Shown one piece after another: positions 8,026 through 17,499 of a stretch of DNA of 55,646 nucleotides. The first letter of the stretch is position 1; every line of letters begins with the position of its first letter. The stretch covers positions 1-55,646 of the forward strand of contig CAIYPG010000145.1 in assembly GCA_903928055.1 (NCBI GenBank), in the 5' to 3' direction. The notes under the pieces were generated by a model. That model worked only from the letters and a program-made list of their open reading frames with translations, was not told where the DNA came from and made no database searches. Made by a program: the position numbers and the translations under genes. The stretch comes from an uncultured beta proteobacterium (GTDB taxonomy: Bacteria; Pseudomonadota; Gammaproteobacteria; Burkholderiales; SG8-39).

Positions 8026-9135
8026 GTGAAGCCCGCCCGTTTTGCCTTCATCGTCGGATTCGAGCGCTGCATGACCTCGGCCCTGGCCGCCTATCTGGTG
8101 GAGAACGGCTACTGCGACCTGCTGGTGGGCGGCATCAAGGAACCGAGCGTTTTTTACGGTGACGTGCCGCTGGCGCGCACCCTGGTTGCCGAGCGCAGGG
8201 CAACCGGCGCCGGGCGCTGCTACCTCGATGCGTCGGTCAGCTACATCATCAATCCGGCCGCACTGCGCGAAATCGCCTCGGCCTGCCCCGACGCAAAGAT
8301 CATCGTGTGCCTGCGCAACCCGTTCCAGCGCACGCTCTCCGCCTACCGCTTCTACAAGGCACTGCATACCCTTGCCATCGACGATGCCGAAGCGCTGTTC
8401 CGGCGCGGCACGCTGCCCGATGGAACCCCGTTTCCGGCAGAGCTGATGAACATGCGCCTGCCGGCCTCGTCCTGGGTGACCACGTTGTGGCTGAAGTACT
8501 TCCAGGCATTCGGCACCCTGCCCGACTGGCGCACGGAACGGCGTGTCGATGAGGAAGTGATCGCTCTGGGCGGGCTGGCACCGCGCTACCTGATCAACCC
8601 GCCCCAGGGCAGGTACCTGTTCACGTCCATCGTCGCCGCAGTGGAAGGTCTGGTGCCCGGCAACGCGGAGAGCGCCACGCGTGTTGCCGCCCTGGACCAG
8701 GAGGTCGAGACTTTCGCCGCATCATCCTTGCCCCAGACAGTGCTGCGGGAGCTGCGCCACCAGCGCAATCACGGTGAATTGCCCAATGTGAGCATCCTGC
8801 GCAATTCCTTCTTTTCCCTTTTGCTCGCCACGGTGATGGAAATCTTTTCGCCATCACAGGTCATGCTCGCCCGCATGGACAGCCTGCAGGAAACGGAAGT
8901 CCTGGATAAGCGCATGCGTGCGTTTCTCGACGTGCCTCCAGGCAAAGCACCCCGGGAAGGATTCCGTCGCGTCAACGACACCGCGCGCTATGCCGGGATA
9001 CCGGATGCCCGTGACGCGGCGGCAGCCGCCACGGTGCTGCATGGCGCATTCAGCGAGGATGAAGCGCGCATGCATGCGCTGATTGCACGCCACCCCGGAA
9101 TCAACCTTTCGCTGTTTTCCGGCCCACTGGAGTGA
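8026..9135 (+). CDS. Sulfotransferase-family protein
   Basis: 369 residues from a GTG start 10 bp after the previous gene. Residues 7-22 (FAFIVGFERCMTSALA) correspond to the 5'-phosphosulfate-binding loop of PAPS-dependent sulfotransferases. KIIVCLRNPFQRTLSAYRFYKA resembles the 3'-phosphate-binding segment with its Arg and Ser. Between them is a Lys-Glu-Pro segment typical of these enzymes. The acceptor is unknown. Two glycan-type genes follow on the other strand, so modification of a surface glycan or lipid is plausible but inferred. Confidence 0.72.
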   Translation: MKPARFAFIVGFERCMTSALAAYLVENGYCDLLVGGIKEPSVFYGDVPLARTLVAERRATGAGRCYLDASVSYIINPAALREIASACPDAKIIVCLRNPFQRTLSAYRFYKALHTLAIDDAEALFRRGTLPDGTPFPAELMNMRLPASSWVTTLWLKYFQAFGTLPDWRTERRVDEEVIALGGLAPRYLINPPQGRYLFTSIVAAVEGLVPGNAESATRVAALDQEVETFAASSLPQTVLRELRHQRNHGELPNVSILRNSFFSLLLATVMEIFSPSQVMLARMDSLQETEVLDKRMRAFLDVPPGKAPREGFRRVNDTARYAGIPDARDAAAAATVLHGAFSEDEARMHALIARHPGINLSLFSGPLE

Positions 9136-9163
9136 GCAGCCGGCGCTGACGCCTGGCGCTGCG

Positions 9164-10423
9164 CTACTGCGCGTAGATGCACAGCACGCCCGGCTCCAGC
9201 GAATGGTGCCGCAGCCTGAAGGTGTAGCCCATGTCCAGCGCCTGCAGGTGCGCGCAGAGGTCGATGAAGTCGTCCATCTTGTGATAGGCGGACACCACCA
9301 GCACCGGCTTGTTCTGCCGGATCAGGCCGTCCGCGCCACGCAGCGAGGCCAGCTCGGCGCCCTCGATCTCCAGCTTGAGGTAGGTCATCTCGTCGATGAC
9401 GTCATCCATGCGCGCAACGAACAGGCCGGGGCCGCGGTCCAGGGAGGCGGACTCGCTGACCGTGACAGTGACATCACTGCCGGTGAAACCCAGATAGGCA
9501 TTGCGGTCAAACACGCCCATCGGATAGCAGAAGATGTTCGAGACACCCTGCTCGCACATGTAACGGCTGAGGTTGCGGCTGGTCACCAGAAAATTCGTGC
9601 GGTCCGGCTCGAACACCCGGATGCTGCGGAAACGGTTATACACGAAGCGGGCAAACAGGATGGATTCCGCGCCATCGTGCGCACCGCAGTCCACGAACAC
9701 TTCCTGGTCACCGAGCTGAAGGCCGATGTCGCGGGGCAGGTAGCGGTCTTCGTGCTGGTCGCAACCGAACGCGAACCAGGTGTAATCCATGCTGATGAAT
9801 GCGGCCAGTGCGGTGTAATAGACCGTCAGGGAGCGCTCGTCCGCCCAGAATGTCTCCAGTGCAAGGAAGCGGTCGAAATGGGCGAGCATGAAATCCGAAT
9901 GCACGCGGAAATGTCCCGGCACCGATGGCAGGCCGGGTGCATTCAGGAACTGCTCGAGGCGCAGGAACGGCAGGCCGGCCTGCTTCAGTTTGACGCGATA
10001 CTTGACCCCGGGCAGCCAGGTGCAATAGCGATCGACGATGATGGCATCGGCAAACTCGCCGGCGCGCTCAAAAAATGCACGGGGCTCGATGATTTCGACT
10101 CCGCGGGAAATGAGCGCTGCGGTCTGCGGTATCACCGCAGGATGTTCGTCGACCAGCGCGCGCAGTCGCAGTCCCGGATTGACCCTGATGACGGCATCCA
10201 GCAGGTCAAGGTGCATGGCCAGCGAGGTGCGCTGACCGCCCATCAGCACGATGTCGCGACGCCCGTTGCGCAACAGGGGCTCGCGCGCCTCGGGAGGCAG
10301 GCAGGCAAACCGGTCACGGCTGCAGCGCGCGACGATGTCCAGCAACTGGGCGCGTGCCTTGGCGCTTTCACTCCCCTCGGAGCGCATCTGGCGGACGGAA
10401 CCGCCTGGCGAGATCGCGATCAT
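9164..10423 (-). CDS. FkbM-type SAM-dependent methyltransferase
   Basis: 419 residues, read from the ATG at 10423 with GGGAGA upstream. The C-terminal half has the FkbM pattern: VFVDCGAHDGAES (SAM-binding glycine loop), RVFEPDRTNF and YLKLEIEGAELASLRGA. The N-terminal half (1-200) contains a Rossmann-like region (DIVLMGGQRTSLAMHL, ALVDEHPAVIP) like those seen in NAD- or nucleotide-sugar-handling proteins. FkbM proteins O-methylate sugars or polyketides. It is convergent with the sulfotransferase gene (28 bp gap). Confidence 0.75.
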   Translation of the reverse strand: MIAISPGGSVRQMRSEGSESAKARAQLLDIVARCSRDRFACLPPEAREPLLRNGRRDIVLMGGQRTSLAMHLDLLDAVIRVNPGLRLRALVDEHPAVIPQTAALISRGVEIIEPRAFFERAGEFADAIIVDRYCTWLPGVKYRVKLKQAGLPFLRLEQFLNAPGLPSVPGHFRVHSDFMLAHFDRFLALETFWADERSLTVYYTALAAFISMDYTWFAFGCDQHEDRYLPRDIGLQLGDQEVFVDCGAHDGAESILFARFVYNRFRSIRVFEPDRTNFLVTSRNLSRYMCEQGVSNIFCYPMGVFDRNAYLGFTGSDVTVTVSESASLDRGPGLFVARMDDVIDEMTYLKLEIEGAELASLRGADGLIRQNKPVLVVSAYHKMDDFIDLCAHLQALDMGYTFRLRHHSLEPGVLCIYAQ

Positions 10424-10496
10424 GTCTTCTCCCAATCACCCCGGCCGGCCGCGCGGGAAGGCATCGTTAAATTTGTTGAAGTGACGGCGCGCCACG

Positions 10497-11213
10497 CTAC
10501 GTAGACGCGCCTTCCTTCCAGGTCAGCCGTCTGGCGGGATTGCCGATGACCGTCACTCCCGCGGGCACACGGCCGAACACCACACTGCCGGCACCGACGA
10601 CCGCTTCATCACCGACGCGGGCATCCGGCGTGATGACGGCGCCGCCGTGGACCCGCGCTGCCGTGCCAATCTGGGCGCGGCCGGCAATCAGGCAATGTCC
10701 GTCAATCTCGCACCAGTCGGCGATGCGGACATCGTGGGCGATTGCGGTATAGCTGTTGATGGTGACGAACTCGCCGATGCTCACGTCCGGAGAGACACTG
10801 GCGAACGGTCCGATGATGGACCCCCTGCCAAGGGAAACATAGGTCGAGACCAAGGCGCGAGGATGAACGAGGACGATGAAGTGCCCGCCCTTGTCGAGGA
10901 TCGGTTTGGCGTACTTCTGGCGTTCTGCGGGATCACCCAGCGCGCACAGGAACACGTCGTCCGGTTGCGGCACGTAGGTCATCGGGTCGCCGACGATGCC
11001 GATCGCGCGATTGAAATGCCGGTGCACTTCGGGAAGGTAGGGGACCGCATTGGGCAGGCTCTGCGACTCGGTGGCAAAGCCTGCAAGTGCGTCGGTACGC
11101 GAGTCGAGGAAGCCCCCGACTTTCCAGTCCAGGTTGTTGCGCGAATGGTCCATGATCCAGGTAAGGACTTCGCGACCAAATCCGCCCGCGCCAATGATCA
11201 GAAGGTTTTTCAT
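10497..11213 (-). CDS. NeuD/PglD-like sugar O- or N-acyltransferase
   Basis: 238 residues. The N-terminus MKNLLIIGAGGFGREVLTWI is the nucleotide-sugar-binding Rossmann motif of the NeuD/PglD group. The C-terminal half is a left-handed beta helix of hexapeptide repeats (GSIIGPFASVSPDVSIGEFVTINSY and following) ending VIGNPARRL. These enzymes transfer acetyl groups from acetyl-CoA to sugars. The start is set at the ATG at 11213, where the family begins; an upstream in-frame extension is not family-like. It probably works with the adjacent methyltransferase. Confidence 0.82.
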   Translation of the reverse strand: MKNLLIIGAGGFGREVLTWIMDHSRNNLDWKVGGFLDSRTDALAGFATESQSLPNAVPYLPEVHRHFNRAIGIVGDPMTYVPQPDDVFLCALGDPAERQKYAKPILDKGGHFIVLVHPRALVSTYVSLGRGSIIGPFASVSPDVSIGEFVTINSYTAIAHDVRIADWCEIDGHCLIAGRAQIGTAARVHGGAVITPDARVGDEAVVGAGSVVFGRVPAGVTVIGNPARRLTWKEGAST

Positions 11214-11423
11214 CAGAGAGTTCCCAGGCTGATCACGGGGCGGAGATGGGCCGGGCTGGCCGCATGAAAATCCGGAAAAGCCCACGGGATCTGCGCCCGT
11301 TACCGTCGATCAGGATGCCAAAATTCATTGGTTGATCATACCACCGGGTATGGCGGCCATTGCCGTGCAGATTCAACAGTCGGACATTCAATGTCTGGTG
11401 TGTCGAACACGCATGCGCTGCAT

Positions 11424-11454
11424 GAAAAAACAAAGGGCGCCAATGATGGCGCCC
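11424..11454 (-). terminator. Intrinsic terminator after the Bug gene
   Basis: On the minus strand, an 8-bp perfect stem GGGCGCCA/TGGCGCCC with loop TCAT is followed by TTTGTTTTTT. It lies 34 bp past the stop of the solute-binding protein gene. Confidence 0.8.
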
Positions 11455-11487
11455 CCTGGATAACTGCGGCATCAGCCGCGAGCGGCA

Positions 11488-12462
11488 TCAGTCCGCGTAC
11501 TGCCCGGCCTTCTTGATCACCGGACCCCACTTGTCGATTTCGGATTTCAGGTAGGTGCGCAGTGCCTCCGGTGTCTGGCGGTTGGCTGCCACCGGCTCGG
11601 TTCCGAGCTTGGCAAGCTGCGCCTTCAGGTCGGCATCCTTCAGGCCTTCCTGCATCGCCTTCACGTCGGTATCGAGCACCGCCTTGGGCGTGTTCTTCGG
11701 TGCGTAGAGCGCGTGCCACACCGCCACTTCGAAGCCCTTCATGCCCTGCTCGTCCAGCGTCGGGATGTCGGGGAGGGACGCAACGCGCGTGCGCGTCGTC
11801 ACGCCGTACACCTTGACCTTCTTCGACTGGATCTGTCCGGTGGTGTTCGTCGTCTGGTCGCACATGAAATCGACCTGCCCGCCCAGCAACGCCGTCATCG
11901 CCGGACCCGTCCCGGTGTAGGGGATGGTCTGCACGTCAGCCTCCAGGGTGCTCATCAGCATCAGGCCGCACAGGTGGGAAGCAGCACCCAGGCCGGCGTT
12001 GGCGAGGTTCAGCTTGGCCTTGTTCGACTTCACGTATGCGATGAATTCCTTGAGGTTGTTTGCCGGGAAGTCGGGCTTCGCAATCAGCGTCATGGGCACA
12101 TCCGCGACAAGGCCGATGTACTCAAGGTCGGTGAGCGGGTTGTAATCCATCTTGCGATACAGCGCCGGGCTGGTGGCCATGCCGATGTGGTGCAGCAGCA
12201 GTGTGTAGCCATCCGCTGGTGCCTTGACCGCGCGCATCACACCGATGTTGCCGCCGGCACCGCCGACGTTCTCCACGAGGACACTTTGCTTGAACTGCTT
12301 GGCCATTGCGGCGGCGAGCGTGCGGCCCAGCGTGTCGGTCGGACCACCGGCCGCAAATGGCACGATCATGACGACTGGCCTCGTCGGATAACTTTGGGCA
12401 AAGGCACTGCCGGCAATGCACAACGCTGCAGCGATGCTGGTACGAAGAATATTTTTTAGCAT
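11488..12462 (-). CDS. Tripartite tricarboxylate transporter (Bug-type) solute-binding protein
   Basis: 324 residues with a Sec signal peptide (cleavage near AFAQ|SYPTRPV). Mature motifs are typical of the Bug family: YPTRPVVMIVPFAAGGPTDTLGR, GGAGGNIGVMRAVKAPADGYTLL and LPDIPTLDEQGM. Bug proteins bind organic acids or similar small molecules in the periplasm. No TctA/TctB membrane genes are nearby, which is common for orphan Bug genes in Burkholderiales. Its substrate cannot be read from sequence. Confidence 0.92.
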   Translation of the reverse strand: MLKNILRTSIAAALCIAGSAFAQSYPTRPVVMIVPFAAGGPTDTLGRTLAAAMAKQFKQSVLVENVGGAGGNIGVMRAVKAPADGYTLLLHHIGMATSPALYRKMDYNPLTDLEYIGLVADVPMTLIAKPDFPANNLKEFIAYVKSNKAKLNLANAGLGAASHLCGLMLMSTLEADVQTIPYTGTGPAMTALLGGQVDFMCDQTTNTTGQIQSKKVKVYGVTTRTRVASLPDIPTLDEQGMKGFEVAVWHALYAPKNTPKAVLDTDVKAMQEGLKDADLKAQLAKLGTEPVAANRQTPEALRTYLKSEIDKWGPVIKKAGQYAD

Positions 12463-12655
12463 GACTCCTCCTCTGGAACCGGTTTGAAATTCCTACTGGG
12501 AGTTATTCTGCTCTAAAAAGCAGGATTTCGGTTTGAGCAGGATCAAGGGGCGGCAGGCTTGGAAAGGACTTTAGCGTGCCAAAGGGGATGAAGCCGGGCA
12601 CTGGGTGGAGTCCGTTCTGCCATCGTGACGGGCCCAACAAGGTTTGTCGGGCGTC

Positions 12656-13441
12656 CTATTCTTCGAGCTCTATGCCAGTGTCCTTGATGATTTTCGCCAG
12701 GCGCTCGCTGGTATTCAGCAGAAAACGGCGATATTCCTCGGGTGAGCCGCCTCCCGGAGTCTCGCCAAGGTCAGTGAGCTTCTGAACCACATCGGGGTTC
12801 TGCCTGGCCTTGTTGAACTCTGCATTCATGCGGTTGATGACTGGCACGGGGGTGCCCGACGGCATGAAGATGCCCACCCAGGAGAAGTTGTCGAATTCCG
12901 GCACACCCTCTTCGGCAATTGACCGCAGGTTGGGCAACTGCGGCAGGCGGGCATTCGCCGCCGTCAACGCAATCGGGCGCACCTTGCCCGAGGTGATGAA
13001 GGCCTGAAAGGCCTTGTAGGTCGGATGCGCGGCCTGAACATCGCCGCTGACCAGCGCGGTGGTGATGGGGCCATATCCCTTGTAAGGCACGTAGGTGACC
13101 TTGATGCCCATCTGGCTGTGCATCAGCTCCGCGATCAGGTGCACGATGCCGCCGGTGCCCACGGTGGCGTAGTTGATCTTGCCCGGATTGGCCTTGCCAT
13201 AGGCGATGTACTCGGCCACGGTCCTCACCGGCAAAGCCGGATTGACCATCAGGATGCCGGTGGTCCTGTTGAGCTGATAGACGGGCGCCAGATCCTTGCG
13301 CCAATCGTAGCTCTGCTTGTTCTTCAGCAGATCGCTGTAGGTGATGGTTCCGGAAATCATCAGCATGGTGTGGCCATCCGGCGCCGCTTTGGCCACATAG
13401 GCCGTGCCTATCCTCTGTCCTTCAATAAAGCCGCGCCCAAT
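12656..13441 (-). pseudogene. Truncated Bug-type solute-binding protein
   Basis: The reading frame from 13396 down encodes Bug sequence from AKAAPDGHTMLM to the C-terminus, including YVPYKGYGPITTALVSGDVQ. The frame stays open upstream to about 13441 (GQRIGTAYVAKAAPDG), still in register with the family, then meets a stop. The signal peptide and first 60 or so mature residues are absent, so no export is possible. It is probably a 5'-deleted relic next to the tRNA gene. Confidence 0.8.
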
Positions 13442-13612
13442 TCAACTCCAAAACATGGCGGACAGCACTGAATGATTACGTGAGCATCCGGCGTAGCACG
13501 TCGAACGGAGTTCCCGGCGTTCTTCGTGAAGATTGGCACGAGACGGGGCTGCGAAGCGGTGGCGTCCGTTGAAAGGCAGCCAGAAAGGCGTCTCGCAAGG
13601 ACTGAAGAAAGT

Positions 13613-13688
13613 TGGCGCGCCCGGCACGAATCGAACGTGCGACCCTTGGCTTCGGAGGCCAATACTCTATCCCCTGAGCTACGGGCGC
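13613..13688 (-). tRNA. tRNA-Arg(CCG)
   Basis: On the minus strand a full cloverleaf is visible. The acceptor GCGCCCG pairs with CGGGCGC, the D-arm is AGCTCAGGGGATAGAGT, and the anticodon stem-loop is TTGGC-CTCCGAA-GCCAA with anticodon CCG. The T-arm contains GTTCGATTC. The CCA end is encoded (13613-13615). Confidence 0.95.
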
Positions 13689-13710
13689 GAAAGAGTGCGA
13701 AACAGTGGTA

Positions 13711-13740
13711 AGTCTACGATTTTTAGGGTGAAACGTCCAA
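13711..13740 (-). promoter_or_regulatory. Probable promoter of tRNA-Arg
   Basis: Minus-strand TTGGAC (13735-13740) and TAGACT (13711-13716) are 18 bp apart. Transcription would begin about 15 bases before the tRNA 5' end. Confidence 0.55.
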
Positions 13741-13747
13741 TCTGCTT

Positions 13748-13775
13748 TTGCATTACAGGGGCCTCAGGCTATAAT
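13748..13775 (+). promoter_or_regulatory. Sigma-70-type promoter before the cytochrome c gene
   Basis: TTGCAT (13748-13753) and a perfect TATAAT (13770-13775) are separated by 16 bp. They lie about 115 bp upstream of the cytochrome c start, in the divergent space with tRNA-Arg. Confidence 0.65.
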
Positions 13776-13888
13776 TCCGCGCTGTTTTCGGTCGTTCTGC
13801 AGCCTTGGGCGCAGGCGCCACCGACAACCCGGGATAAGCTGCACATACCCGCATTTCCTGAAACGGTTATTTGAAAAGGCCAGCAACC

Positions 13889-14413
13889 ATGAGCGCGAAC
13901 GATACGGCGCACGAGCACGAATCCTTCATCAAAACCCCGAAGCAGCTCGTGGTTGTCGGCGTGCTCGCTTTCGTGCTTCCCGTTTCGCTGATCATCATGC
14001 TGGCCCAGTTCGTCCTCTCCACTGCCGGCACGGACCAGGCCGGCGCGACCAGCGAAGCGACCATGGCCCGCATCAAACCGGTGGCTGAAATCACCGTTGC
14101 GGCTGCGGGTGCAGAGGGCGCAGTCAGGACCGGCGAGGAAATCGTCAAGGCCGTGTGCTCCGCCTGCCACGCCACCGGCGCCGCAGGCGCACCGAAGATC
14201 GGCGACAAGGGCGCCTGGGGGCCGCGCCTGGCTGCGGGCCTGAACGGCCTGCTGCAAAGCGCCACCAAGGGCAAGGGCGCCATGCCGCCAAAAGGTGGCG
14301 CAACCGACCTGTCGGACTATGAACTGGCACGGGCCATCGTTTACATGGCCAACCAGTCCGGCGGCAGCCTGAAGGAGCCGCCCGCACCCAAGGCGGCAGC
14401 CGCGAAGAAATAA
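13889..14413 (+). CDS. Membrane-anchored class I cytochrome c (cytochrome c5-like)
   Basis: 174 residues. The ATG at 13889 precedes MSANDTAHEHESF, then one N-terminal transmembrane anchor (about 19-43). One haem-binding motif CSACH is at residues 90-94, and a Met ligand candidate lies in KGAMPPKGG. The C-terminal Ala/Pro/Lys tail is low complexity. The layout matches the cytochrome c5 family of small electron carriers. A strong promoter upstream and a terminator downstream make it a single-gene unit. Confidence 0.88.
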   Translation: MSANDTAHEHESFIKTPKQLVVVGVLAFVLPVSLIIMLAQFVLSTAGTDQAGATSEATMARIKPVAEITVAAAGAEGAVRTGEEIVKAVCSACHATGAAGAPKIGDKGAWGPRLAAGLNGLLQSATKGKGAMPPKGGATDLSDYELARAIVYMANQSGGSLKEPPAPKAAAAKK

Positions 14414-14437
14414 GTCTCACCGCAGTTGGTGGGTCCG

Positions 14438-14466
14438 AGGGGCAGGCAACACCTGCCCCTTTTTGT
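14438..14466 (+). terminator. Intrinsic terminator after the cytochrome c gene
   Basis: A 9-bp stem AGGGGCAGG/CCTGCCCCT with a 5-base loop is followed by TTTTTG, 25 bp after the stop codon. Confidence 0.9.
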
Positions 14467-14692
14467 TTCCAGTGGAATAACATTCCGGGTCGGGAAAGCT
14501 TGAAAACGCTGGCCCGCCACCCCATCCAATTCACTGTCAGGCACGCGCCGGATGACCCCGCCCACAATGGGGCTTTGCTGTCCGGGCGCGCAAAGGTTTT
14601 GCCCACGGCCTGCTAGAATCTTTGAATAACGATACAGGCTTGCACCGGCGTGGACAGCGCCGCAATCCCTTACAAGCACTGGAAACCTGCCC

Positions 14693-15976
14693 ATGATTCC
14701 CCATCTCACCACCGCCCTCACCGGTCCGCTGCAGGAACTGGAGACGCGCATCCTGCAGGGGTCCACCTCCATCGAACACTGGTTTCGAGGACAGTGGCAG
14801 GAACACACGCCGCCGTTCTACGGATCGGTGGACCTGCGCAATTCCGGTTTCAAACTGGCGCCGGTGGACATGAACCTGTTTCCGGGCGGCTTCAACAACC
14901 TCAACCCGGCATTCCAGCCACTTTGCGTACAGGCGGCGATGTCGGCCGTGGAAAAAATCTGCCCGGATGCGCGGCGCCTTTTGTTGATCCCCGAAAACCA
15001 CACGCGCAATACCTTCTACCTGCAGAATGTCGCGCGCATTGCGACGATCATGCGCCAGGCCGGGCTGGAAGTGCGCATCGGCACGCTCAACCCGGCGATC
15101 ACCGAACCGACATCGATCGATGTGCCGAACAACGCGCCATTGCTGCTTGAGCCACTGGTGCGCAACGGCGGCCGTCTTGGCCTGCCCGGCTTCGACCCCT
15201 GCACCATTCTGCTCAACAACGACCTGTCGGCCGGGATTCCCGACATCCTGCGCAACCTCAACGAACAGTTCGTGCTGCCGCCATTGCATGCCGGCTGGGC
15301 GGTACGGCGCAAATCAAATCATTTCGCCGCCTACGACGACGTGGCGAAGTCGTTCGGACAATTGCTCGCAATCGACCCCTGGCTGGTCAACCCCTACTTC
15401 GCCGTCTGCGGCGAGGTGAACTTCCACGAGCGTGCCGGCGAGGAATGCCTCGCCACGAATGTCGAAGCGCTGCTCGCCCAGATCCGCATCAAGTATCTCG
15501 AATACGGCATCAAGGAAGAGCCCTATGTCGTGGTCAAGGCCGATGCCGGCACCTACGGCATGGGCGTGATGACCGCGAAGAGCCCCGAAGAGGTGGTCGG
15601 CCTGAACCGCAAGCAGCGCAACAAGATGGCCGTGGTGAAGGAGGGGCTGGAAGTCACGAATGTCATCATGCAGGAAGGCGTGCATACCTACGAGCGCATT
15701 GCCGACGCGGCTGCAGAGCCCGTGGTGTACATGATGGACCGCTACGTGATCGGCGGCTTCTACCGCGTCCATACCGGCCGCGGGCGGGACGAAAACCTCA
15801 ACGCACCGGGCATGCATTTCGAGCCGTTGGCCTTCGAGGACTGCTGCACCACGCCCGACCACGAGGCCGGCCCGGAGGCCGAACCGAACCGCTTCTATTC
15901 CTATGGCGTGGTGGCACGCCTGGCCCTGCTGGCCGCATCGCTCGAGCTGGAGCGCACCGCTCCGGCCGAGGCCTGA
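14693..15976 (+). CDS. gshA: Glutamate-cysteine ligase (proteobacterial type)
   Basis: 427 residues. It makes gamma-glutamylcysteine, the first step of glutathione synthesis. The sequence matches the proteobacterial GshA group, which differs from the E. coli enzyme: SVDLRNSGFKLAPVDMNLFPGGFNNL near the N-terminus, and an ATP-grasp-like part with VVKADAGTYGMGVM and DRYVIGGFYRVHTGRG. It is followed 22 bp later by gshB, so both steps are probably co-transcribed. Confidence 0.93.
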   Translation: MIPHLTTALTGPLQELETRILQGSTSIEHWFRGQWQEHTPPFYGSVDLRNSGFKLAPVDMNLFPGGFNNLNPAFQPLCVQAAMSAVEKICPDARRLLLIPENHTRNTFYLQNVARIATIMRQAGLEVRIGTLNPAITEPTSIDVPNNAPLLLEPLVRNGGRLGLPGFDPCTILLNNDLSAGIPDILRNLNEQFVLPPLHAGWAVRRKSNHFAAYDDVAKSFGQLLAIDPWLVNPYFAVCGEVNFHERAGEECLATNVEALLAQIRIKYLEYGIKEEPYVVVKADAGTYGMGVMTAKSPEEVVGLNRKQRNKMAVVKEGLEVTNVIMQEGVHTYERIADAAAEPVVYMMDRYVIGGFYRVHTGRGRDENLNAPGMHFEPLAFEDCCTTPDHEAGPEAEPNRFYSYGVVARLALLAASLELERTAPAEA

Positions 15977-15998
15977 GAGCACCGAAGGCGCCCATCCA

Positions 15999-16958
15999 AT
16001 GAAACTCGGCTTTGTCGTTGATCCGCTGCATACGTTCAAGACATACAAGGATTCGACCTACGCCATGCTGGTCGAGGCCAATGCCCGCGGCCATGAACTT
16101 TACGTCATGCGCCAGGAAGACCTGGTGTGGAAGCGCGGCAAGGTCGTCGGTGTCGCCCGCCAGGTGACGCTGCGCAACCATGCGACAGACTGGTACAGCC
16201 TCGATCCGGCCCTCGAAATGCCACTCACGCAGTTCGATGGCGTGGTGATGCGCAAGGACCCGCCCTTCGACATGGAATATGTCACCAGCACCTGGCTGCT
16301 GGAACTGGCCGTGAAGGACGGCGCGAAAGTGTTCAACGATCCGCGCGCCATCCGCGACCACAGCGAAAAACTCTCCATCGGCCAGTTCCCGCAGTTCACG
16401 GCACCCACGCTGGTGTCGCGACTTGCCGTGCAGATCGACGCCTTCATCGACGAGCATCGCGATGTCATCCTCAAGCCGCTGGATGGCATGGGCGGCATGT
16501 CGATCTTCCGCGTTCGCGAGGACGATCCGAACCGCAATGTCATCATCGAGACGCTCACGCAGCTTGGCGCGCGCAACATCATGGCGCAGCGCTACATTCC
16601 TGAGATTGCGAACGGCGACAAGCGCATTCTGCTGATCGACGGCAAGCCCGCGCCCTACTGCCTTGCGCGCATCCCCAAGGCCGGCGAATCGCGAGGCAAC
16701 CTGGCCGCCGGCGGCACCGGTGAATGCCGGCCGCTGACCGCGCGCGATCGGGAGATCGCCGAAACCCTCGGTCCCGAGCTGGCGCGTCGTGGCCTGTTGC
16801 TGGTCGGCCTGGACGTGATCGGCGACCGCCTCACCGAAATCAACGTCACCAGCCCCACCTGCTTCCGCGAGATCACCGCGCAGAGCGGATTCAATGTCGC
16901 CGGCATGTTCACGGATGCGCTGGAAGCCGCATGTCACCGCCAGGCTCACGCGTCATAG
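15999..16958 (+). CDS. gshB: Glutathione synthetase
   Basis: 319 residues. It adds glycine to gamma-glutamylcysteine using ATP. The N-terminus MKLGFVVDPLHTFKTYKDSTYAM, MRKDPPFDMEYVTSTWLLE, the ATP-grasp loop ILKPLDGMGGMSIF and the C-terminal NVTSPTCFREI are all standard GshB features. The ATG at 15999 is chosen because the family begins there. It pairs with gshA directly upstream. Confidence 0.96.
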   Translation: MKLGFVVDPLHTFKTYKDSTYAMLVEANARGHELYVMRQEDLVWKRGKVVGVARQVTLRNHATDWYSLDPALEMPLTQFDGVVMRKDPPFDMEYVTSTWLLELAVKDGAKVFNDPRAIRDHSEKLSIGQFPQFTAPTLVSRLAVQIDAFIDEHRDVILKPLDGMGGMSIFRVREDDPNRNVIIETLTQLGARNIMAQRYIPEIANGDKRILLIDGKPAPYCLARIPKAGESRGNLAAGGTGECRPLTARDREIAETLGPELARRGLLLVGLDVIGDRLTEINVTSPTCFREITAQSGFNVAGMFTDALEAACHRQAHAS

Positions 16959-17091
16959 TCACGCATGACCCCTTACCGAAATTCCCGCGACATTGCAAAA
17001 TAGCGGCTGCATGTTACCGAGATTGTCGTATTCGGCTGCAGTTGCCTGAGCATTTCAGTTCATTTCAGACTACCGGAGCAGGAACACCTAC

Positions 17092-17499
17092 ATGGTTGGC
17101 ATCCTCATCATCGCCCACGGCGCATTCGGCGAAACGCTCATCCATTGCGCCAGCCACGTGCTGGCGCGGCGGCCGCAGCGCGTACGCCAGGTCGGCGTCA
17201 CCATGCACGATGATCCCGAACTCATCCTGCCGCAGGCGCAGGATCTGGTGCGCCAGTTGGACGCCGGCAGCGGGGTGCTGGTGTTTACCGACATTCTGGG
17301 CGCCACGCCCTCCAATATCGCGACCCGTCTGCTTGTTCCCGGCAGGGTCGAAGGCATCGCAGGGGTGAACCTGCCCATGCTGATCCGCGCCCTCACCTAT
17401 CGCGAGGACAAGCTCGATTGCGTCGTCCGAAAGGCGATCAGCGGCGGCGTCGAAGGCGTGGTACATATCATCAAGGAGCCTTCCAATGCCGCAGGCTGA
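17092..17499 (+). CDS. PTS EIIA component, mannose family
   Basis: 135 residues. The fold begins MVGILIIAHGAFGETLI, with the phospho-accepting His at residue 9. VFTDILGATPSNIATRL is the conserved dimer/active-site loop. No EIIB or EIIC genes follow; ptsH (overlapping 14 bp) and ptsI come next. This truncated PTS is typical of betaproteobacteria and is thought to regulate rather than transport sugar. Confidence 0.92.
   Translation: MVGILIIAHGAFGETLIHCASHVLARRPQRVRQVGVTMHDDPELILPQAQDLVRQLDAGSGVLVFTDILGATPSNIATRLLVPGRVEGIAGVNLPMLIRALTYREDKLDCVVRKAISGGVEGVVHIIKEPSNAAG

Noticed and set aside
9083..10504. A 473-codon plus-strand open frame opposite the FkbM gene
   Set aside because: High-GC antisense shadow: the minus-strand gene has clear family motifs and the plus-strand peptide has none.
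16100..16582. Serine/arginine-rich ORFs opposite gshB and similar frames throughout
   Set aside because: Typical frame shadows of high-GC genes; no start signals, domains or conserved motifs.
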